56,112 nucleotides of DNA, taken from the NCBI RefSeq assembly GCF_000764665.1, contig NZ_JRGM01000022.1, positions 1 to 56,112 of the forward strand, given 5' to 3'. Made by a program: the position numbers and the translations under genes. Source of the DNA: Aeromonas lacus (GTDB lineage: Bacteria > Pseudomonadota > Gammaproteobacteria > Enterobacterales > Aeromonadaceae). This document shows positions 52,047 to 56,112 of the stretch, one piece after another. Under the pieces are notes generated by a model that worked only from the letters and a program-made list of their open reading frames with translations, made no database searches and was not told the origin of the DNA. How positions within the stretch are numbered: the stretch's first letter is position 1; each line of letters opens with the position of its first letter.

Positions 52047-53633
52047 TCAGGCCCCCATCAGGCTCTGCAGCTGGTTTTTCACCAGATGCACCTGCGGGCC
52101 GATCACCACCTGCAGGTTGTGCTCGTCGAGCTTGATCACCCCGATGGCGCCGTTCGCCTTCAATACCTTGTCATCGACCCGGCTCATGTCCTGCACCGAC
52201 ATCCGCAGGCGGGTGATGCAGTTGTCCAGTGCCAGGATGTTATCAGCGCCGCCCAGGGCGTTGAGGATGATTTCACCGTTGTAACCGCTGTTGCCGGCCT
52301 TCTTGCCCGCGGGCTGGGCAGCCTCGCTGGTTTCAATCTCGCGGCTCTCTTTTTCACGACCGGGGGTTTTCAGGTTAAAGCGCACGATGGCGAAGCGGAA
52401 CACGCTGTAGTAGATGGCAAACCAGATGGCGGCTGCGACCGGCACCAGATACCACTTGGTGGCGGTGCCTTGCAGCACGCCGAACACCAGAAAATCGATG
52501 AGGTTGCCGTCGGTGTTGCCGATGGTGACGCCGAGCAGCCCCATGGTCATAAAGCCCAGGCCCGTCAGGATGGCGTGAATAACGTAGAGCACCGGCGCCA
52601 CGAACAGGAACAGGAACTCGAGCGGCTCTGTGATACCACCGATAACGCAGGCCACCACACCGGAGACCAGCAGCGCCTTGATCTTGCCGCGATTTTCCGG
52701 ACGGGCGCAGTGATACATGGCGAGCGCTGCGCCCGGCAGGCCGCCGAGGAAGGCTGGCATCTTGCCCTGCGAGAGGAAGGAGGTGGCAGAGACCGAGAAG
52801 CCGCTGGTATCGGCGCAGGAGAGCTCGGCGTAGAAGATATTGAGGGCGCCGCTCACCTCGTGACCGCATACCAGCTGGGTGCCGCCCGCTTCGGTAAAGC
52901 GAATGAGCGCCACCAGAATGTGGTGCAGGCCGAGCGGCAGCAGCAGACGCTCACCGGTACCAAACAGGAAGGGGCCGAAGGGACCGGCGTGGGAAATCAG
53001 CGCTCCGATACCGTTGATACCGGCAGCAAACCAGGGCCAGACGAACGGCACGACCAAGCCGACCACACCCAGCACCAGCGCGGTGATGATGGGTACGAAG
53101 CGGGCACCGCCGAAGAAGGCGAGCGCATCGGGCATCTTGTAGGTGTAGAAACGGGCGTGCAACTTGGCGACGATCACCCCGACGATGATGGCCCCCAGAA
53201 TCCCGGTGTCGATGGAGCTGATGCCGAGGATCGATTTCACCCCGTAGGCCTTCTCCGCCGCCGCGTCACCGATGACGTTGGCCACGGTGAGGTAGAAGTT
53301 GATGGAGAGGTTGAGCGCCGCATAGCCGACAAAACCGGCAAAGGCCGCGACCCCCTTCTCTTCCCGCGCCAGCCCGAGCGGAATGGCCACCGCGAACATC
53401 ACCGGCAGGTAGATAAAGGCCACCAGCCCCACCTTGGTCATCCAGAGGAACAGCAGTTGCAGCACGGTATTGTCGAGGAAGGGCATGCTCTGCTTGACCG
53501 CATCGCTGGTGAGCGAGCTGCCGACACCGAGCAGAATGCCCGAGAAGGCCAGCAGGGCGACCGGCAACATAAAGGTCTTGCCGAGGCTCTGCAGGAACTC
53601 CCAGATAGTGGATTTGGCTTGAGGCTTGGCCAT
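52047..53633 (-). CDS. malX: PTS sugar transporter subunit IICB, MalX
   Basis: A 528-residue glucose-family PTS permease. The IIC part (residues ~1-410) carries about ten membrane helices with GITEPLEFLFLFVAP and ALAMYHCARPENRGK. The IIB domain follows a linker, with the phosphorylated cysteine at position 472 (LDNCITRLR). E. coli MalX carries glucose and maltose; the substrate here is not known. The gene is read from a MalI operator region 100 bp upstream. Confidence 0.92.
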   Translation of the reverse strand: MAKPQAKSTIWEFLQSLGKTFMLPVALLAFSGILLGVGSSLTSDAVKQSMPFLDNTVLQLLFLWMTKVGLVAFIYLPVMFAVAIPLGLAREEKGVAAFAGFVGYAALNLSINFYLTVANVIGDAAAEKAYGVKSILGISSIDTGILGAIIVGVIVAKLHARFYTYKMPDALAFFGGARFVPIITALVLGVVGLVVPFVWPWFAAGINGIGALISHAGPFGPFLFGTGERLLLPLGLHHILVALIRFTEAGGTQLVCGHEVSGALNIFYAELSCADTSGFSVSATSFLSQGKMPAFLGGLPGAALAMYHCARPENRGKIKALLVSGVVACVIGGITEPLEFLFLFVAPVLYVIHAILTGLGFMTMGLLGVTIGNTDGNLIDFLVFGVLQGTATKWYLVPVAAAIWFAIYYSVFRFAIVRFNLKTPGREKESREIETSEAAQPAGKKAGNSGYNGEIILNALGGADNILALDNCITRLRMSVQDMSRVDDKVLKANGAIGVIKLDEHNLQVVIGPQVHLVKNQLQSLMGA

Positions 53634-53737
53634 GAAACGGCTCCTTGTGAATAGACAGCAATATCTGCGGCTTTCCCCGTGGCTGCTCGTAGCAATCTCG
53701 ACGCAGAGGCGCGGGTCAGCATCAGGTTTTGCTGGAT

Positions 53738-53753
53738 GATAAAACGTTTTATC
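53738..53753. promoter_or_regulatory. MalI operator
   Basis: A perfect palindrome, GATAAAACGTTTTATC, identical to the MalI operator as I recall it from E. coli. It is in the malX-malI divergent gap and would repress malXY, the gene pair to its left. Confidence 0.85.
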
Positions 53754-53837
53754 AATTTACAAGTGCCGACAGGATCACAGAATAAGGGGGCTGGCTGGCA
53801 GCAGGATCCAAATTTGTGAGCCGGATCGGCCAGATGG

Positions 53838-53876
53838 TGATGTAACGTTTCACTTAAGTACTCGAGCAGGTATGCT
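53838..53876 (+). promoter_or_regulatory. malI promoter with second imperfect MalI operator
   Basis: GATGTAACGTTTCACT (53838-53853) resembles the MalI operator with the conserved AACGTT core and overlaps a TTCACT -35 (53849-53854). TATGCT (53871-53876) is the -10, 16 nt further. This fits autoregulation of malI as in E. coli. Confidence 0.6.
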
Positions 53877-53893
53877 GGGGCCTCGCTCTCAAC

Positions 53894-54952
53894 ATGCCGT
53901 CGTCCGTTCGCCCTATGTCGCCCAAATCCCTCTCTGCCAAAGCCACCAAGATCACCGATGTCGCCCAGCGGGCGGGTGTGTCGGTCACCACCGTCTCCAT
54001 GGTGCTCAACGGCAAGGGGCGCATCTCCCCCGCCACCGCCGAGCGGGTGCAGCAGGCGATAAAAGAGCTCGACTACGTGCCCAACAGCGCCGCTGCCAAC
54101 CTGCGCAGCCAGCACTCCAATCTGGTGGGGCTGATCCTGCGCGACATCACCGACCCCTTCTATACCGAGGTGACCGCCGGGGTGAGCGAGGTGCTGGAGC
54201 AGCAGGGCTATCTGCTGTTTCTGACCCAGTGCGGCCACAGCCCGGAGCGGCTGCAGCAGAGCATTCACTCCCTGTCACGCCAAGGGGTAGCGGGCATCAT
54301 CTTCAATCCGGTGCGCGGCGCGGCGGCCAAAACCCTGGAGACCCTGCTCGATTCCGAACTGCCGGTGGTGTGCGCCGCCCGCTCCTACTATCGCGATGAC
54401 GTGGACTTTATCGGCCCCGACAACACCCACGCCGCCAAGCAGGCCACCACCTACCTTATCGAGCAGGGCCACCGCCATATCGCCTACGTCGGCGGGCGGG
54501 CCGACTCCCTCACCCGCGCCGAGCGCATCGGCGGCTACTGCGCCAGCCTGCTGCAATATGGCCTCCCCTTCAAACCGGAGTGGGTACTGGAGTGCGAGCG
54601 CACCCAGCGCAGCGCTGCCGACACCATCGCCCAGCTGCTGCACCAGCACCCCAAGGTGACCGCCGTGCTCTGCCACTACCCCGAGGTGGCGCTCGGCGCC
54701 ATCTATGGCGTCGAGGCGAGCGGGCGCACCGTGGGCAAGGACAACTACATCGGCCAGCAGGTGGCCCTGCTCGGTTTTGACGACGTGGCGGAGGCCGAAC
54801 TCACCTCCCCCGCCCTCACCTTTGTCAGCTCACCGGCCCGCGAAATCGGCCGTCAGGCAGCAAAACGACTGCTGACCAGGATGCAGCAGCCCGAACTCGC
54901 CCCCAACCGCCATATCATCACCCCCAACTTGCAGAAGCGGGAGTCGGCCTGA
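53894..54952 (+). CDS. malI: LacI-family repressor MalI
   Basis: A 352-residue LacI-family repressor. The N-terminal DNA-binding domain reads TKITDVAQRAGVSVTTVSMVLNGKGRISPATAERVQQAIKELDYVPNSAA. The periplasmic-binding-protein-like effector domain (GLILRDITDPFYTEV; LLGFDDVAEAELTSPALTFV) follows. The start may be 53894 or 53915; both give an intact domain. It is opposite malX, with two operator-like sequences between, so it represses malXY and itself. The 3' end has been duplicated just downstream. Confidence 0.93.
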   Translation: MPSSVRPMSPKSLSAKATKITDVAQRAGVSVTTVSMVLNGKGRISPATAERVQQAIKELDYVPNSAAANLRSQHSNLVGLILRDITDPFYTEVTAGVSEVLEQQGYLLFLTQCGHSPERLQQSIHSLSRQGVAGIIFNPVRGAAAKTLETLLDSELPVVCAARSYYRDDVDFIGPDNTHAAKQATTYLIEQGHRHIAYVGGRADSLTRAERIGGYCASLLQYGLPFKPEWVLECERTQRSAADTIAQLLHQHPKVTAVLCHYPEVALGAIYGVEASGRTVGKDNYIGQQVALLGFDDVAEAELTSPALTFVSSPAREIGRQAAKRLLTRMQQPELAPNRHIITPNLQKRESA

Positions 54953-55026
54953 ACTGGCTGGGCAAGCCTGCAGCCGCCATATCATCACCGCTCACCAGCA
55001 AACCGCAGAAGCGGGCATCGGCCTGA
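54907..55026 (+). repeat. Partial tandem duplication of the malI 3' end
   Basis: The last codons of malI (54907-54952, CCGCCATATCATCACC ... GCAGAAGCGG ... TCGGCCTGA) recur at 54974-55026 with a few changes and an 8-nt difference. The second copy also ends in TCGGCCTGA but is not translated from malI. It reads as a relic of a slipped or unequal duplication. Confidence 0.7.
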
Positions 55027-55182
55027 GGCACACGGTTGCGGCACGCAGGCAAAGGGCAGTCATGGCCAAGTAGCAAAGAGGGGGGGCAAAGTGTGAGGCT
55101 GCTCACTGCGCCGGCAAGGAGAGATTGAGAGCCAAGTGGAGAGGAATATGATGGGTGCCTCCTTCTCTTCACGAGCCTCTTT

Positions 55183-55446
55183 ATGAGCAACCCGCACGAC
55201 CAGAATCCGCCGAGTGAAATCCATCGCTGTGACAAATGTGGCGAGCGCACCCGCCATATCGTGGTGCTGGTCGCCCGCGATCACAGCCAGGACATCATGC
55301 CCAAGGATCCGCGCAAAGCCTTCTGGCAAGCCTTTACTTCCAGCAGCATCACCAACTGGGCGTTTGGTGAAACACTGGCCTACCAGACCACCCATGTAAA
55401 ACATCTTATTTGTGAGCGGTGCGGGGAGAAGTTTCTGGAGTATTGA
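55183..55446 (+). CDS. Small zinc-ribbon protein
   Basis: An 87-residue protein with CDKCGE near the N-terminus and CERCGE near the C-terminus, together making a four-cysteine zinc site typical of small ribbon proteins. The middle (ARDHSQDIMPKDPRKAFWQAFTSSSITNWAFGETLAYQTTHV) is unremarkable. The ATG at 55183 starts MSNPHDQNPPSE. No strong ribosome binding site is visible. Similar short proteins occur widely in gammaproteobacteria with no known role. Confidence 0.7.
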   Translation: MSNPHDQNPPSEIHRCDKCGERTRHIVVLVARDHSQDIMPKDPRKAFWQAFTSSSITNWAFGETLAYQTTHVKHLICERCGEKFLEY

Positions 55447-56043
55447 GTAGCGATAGTACTAGGCAAGAGGTGAAGCTCAGCTTGCACTCACAGCGCCAAG
55501 CGGACAGATAACACCCACTTAATGAGCAATTTATTGATCTCTGGCAGGTTTTTGCCCGACTGCGGTTTTACCCCGCCCCTCCCTCGATTAATATGCCCCA
55601 CTTGGCAACCACTCTTGCAGAGATAACCCTGTGCAGCCGTTTCGCCATCCACCACATCGCCGGATAACCGCAGCAGGCTGGAGGCTGTAATCCACGGGCG
55701 GTAGCGTGGGGCTCATTTATTTCAGCCATTGTTTAGCTTAAGACCCTGTCACTAGGGCGCCTTCTCAACAATCTGAGGATGCTAACCTTAATTTAAGCTA
55801 AGCCTTACGAAATAAAAATTAAAGCGGATTATATTGAAGATGGAAGGTTTCTATCTTTATAAATTATTAACATAAATAGCGCTATACATAAATTCGCATT
55901 CTATTTCGATCATGAGACATCTAACAATATGATAATATCATCCTCACACTCGTCTATTTTAAATGATGACATAAGATTTCCACCTAAACTCAAAAATTAA
56001 TTAACCATATCATCCAAATATTATATAAAAGGATTGCATCCTG
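55447..56043. other. Intergenic region, no gene seen; AT-rich toward the right
   Basis: About 600 bp with no convincing ORF. The first ~270 bp are mixed, with a CCACG/CGTGG hairpin near 55698-55715. From ~55790 the sequence turns strongly A+T-rich up to the next gene, which suggests a boundary of acquired DNA. I find no repeats, integrase site or tRNA in it. Confidence 0.5.
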
Positions 56044-56112
56044 ATGAAAGAAGTAAAGAAAATAACAGCAACTAACTACAAAGGATTTGGGAAGTTAGAT
56101 TTATCAATTAAA
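56044..56112 (+). CDS. Start of an AAA/SMC-like ATPase gene (truncated at window end)
   Basis: Only the first 23 codons are seen: MKEVKKITATNYKGFGKLDLSIK. This resembles the N-terminus of RecF/SMC/OLD-type ATPases, where a strand like this (I.x.NYKGF...L.L.I) comes before the Walker A loop. AAAAGGA lies about 10 bases upstream of the ATG. The gene and its leader are very A+T-rich compared with the rest of the window. Such ATPases are often found in phage-defence loci, but the fragment is too short to assign a system. Confidence 0.5.
   Translation, partial: MKEVKKITATNYKGFGKLDLSIK

Noticed and set aside
55660..55730. Riboswitch-like sequence with GC-rich hairpins
   Set aside because: I compared it by eye with common riboswitch core motifs and found no match, and no gene follows within a usual distance.
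1..56112. CRISPR array or insertion sequence
   Set aside because: No regularly spaced repeats and no transposase-like frame were seen anywhere in the window.

Overview
The window looks like about 56 kb of an Aeromonas chromosome. Most of it is GC-rich, and the type III secretion genes have the asc/acr/aop/exs order known from aeromonads. The flanks also carry typical gammaproteobacterial housekeeping genes: a FadE of 774 aa, a RuvC of 173 aa, a PsrA-type TetR regulator, a MalI/MalX/MalY cluster and a tRNA-Thr(CGU). The species cannot be fixed from the sequence alone.

Left flank (1-17.6 kb). A small unknown gene comes first. A sugar-uptake operon on the minus strand follows (DUF5107-TPR protein, sugar porter, aldose epimerase), with a divergent ROK regulator. 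Next is a 1396-residue fusion of a ferredoxin, a GltD-like flavoprotein and a cysteine-type formate dehydrogenase. Then come tRNA-Thr, a PHP phosphoesterase, a region with two unannotated RNA-like structures, psrA-fadE with a PsrA-like operator, and ruvC closed by a perfect palindromic terminator.

Type III secretion island (17.7-47.7 kb). It holds a complete Ysc/Psc-family injectisome. The minus strand carries aopN-acr1-acr2-ascXYV-acrRGVH-aopBD, then exsC-exsE-exsB-exsA, then exsD-ascBCDEFGHIJKL. The plus strand carries ascN to ascU. Each end has a chaperone-effector pair: an ExoU-like patatin phospholipase on the left, and on the right a zinc metalloprotease whose HEFGH and ESFAE motifs resemble the catalytic domain of anthrax lethal factor. 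ExsA-like boxes precede aopN, ascN, exsC, exsD, acrG and exoU. In the five I measured base by base (aopN, exsC, exsD, acrG, exoU) and in ascN, exactly 20 nt separate the box from a -10 hexamer. ExsA (activator), ExsD (anti-activator), ExsC (anti-anti-activator) and ExsE (secreted inhibitor) are all present, so the full secretion-coupled switch can be inferred.

Right flank (47.7-56.1 kb). Two secreted proteins of unknown role come first, one of the DUF3142 family. The malY-malX operon and divergent malI follow, with a perfect MalI operator. After these are a partial duplication of the malI 3' end, a small zinc-ribbon protein, about 600 bp without a gene, and the first 23 codons of an AT-rich gene that starts like a RecF/OLD-type ATPase and runs off the window.
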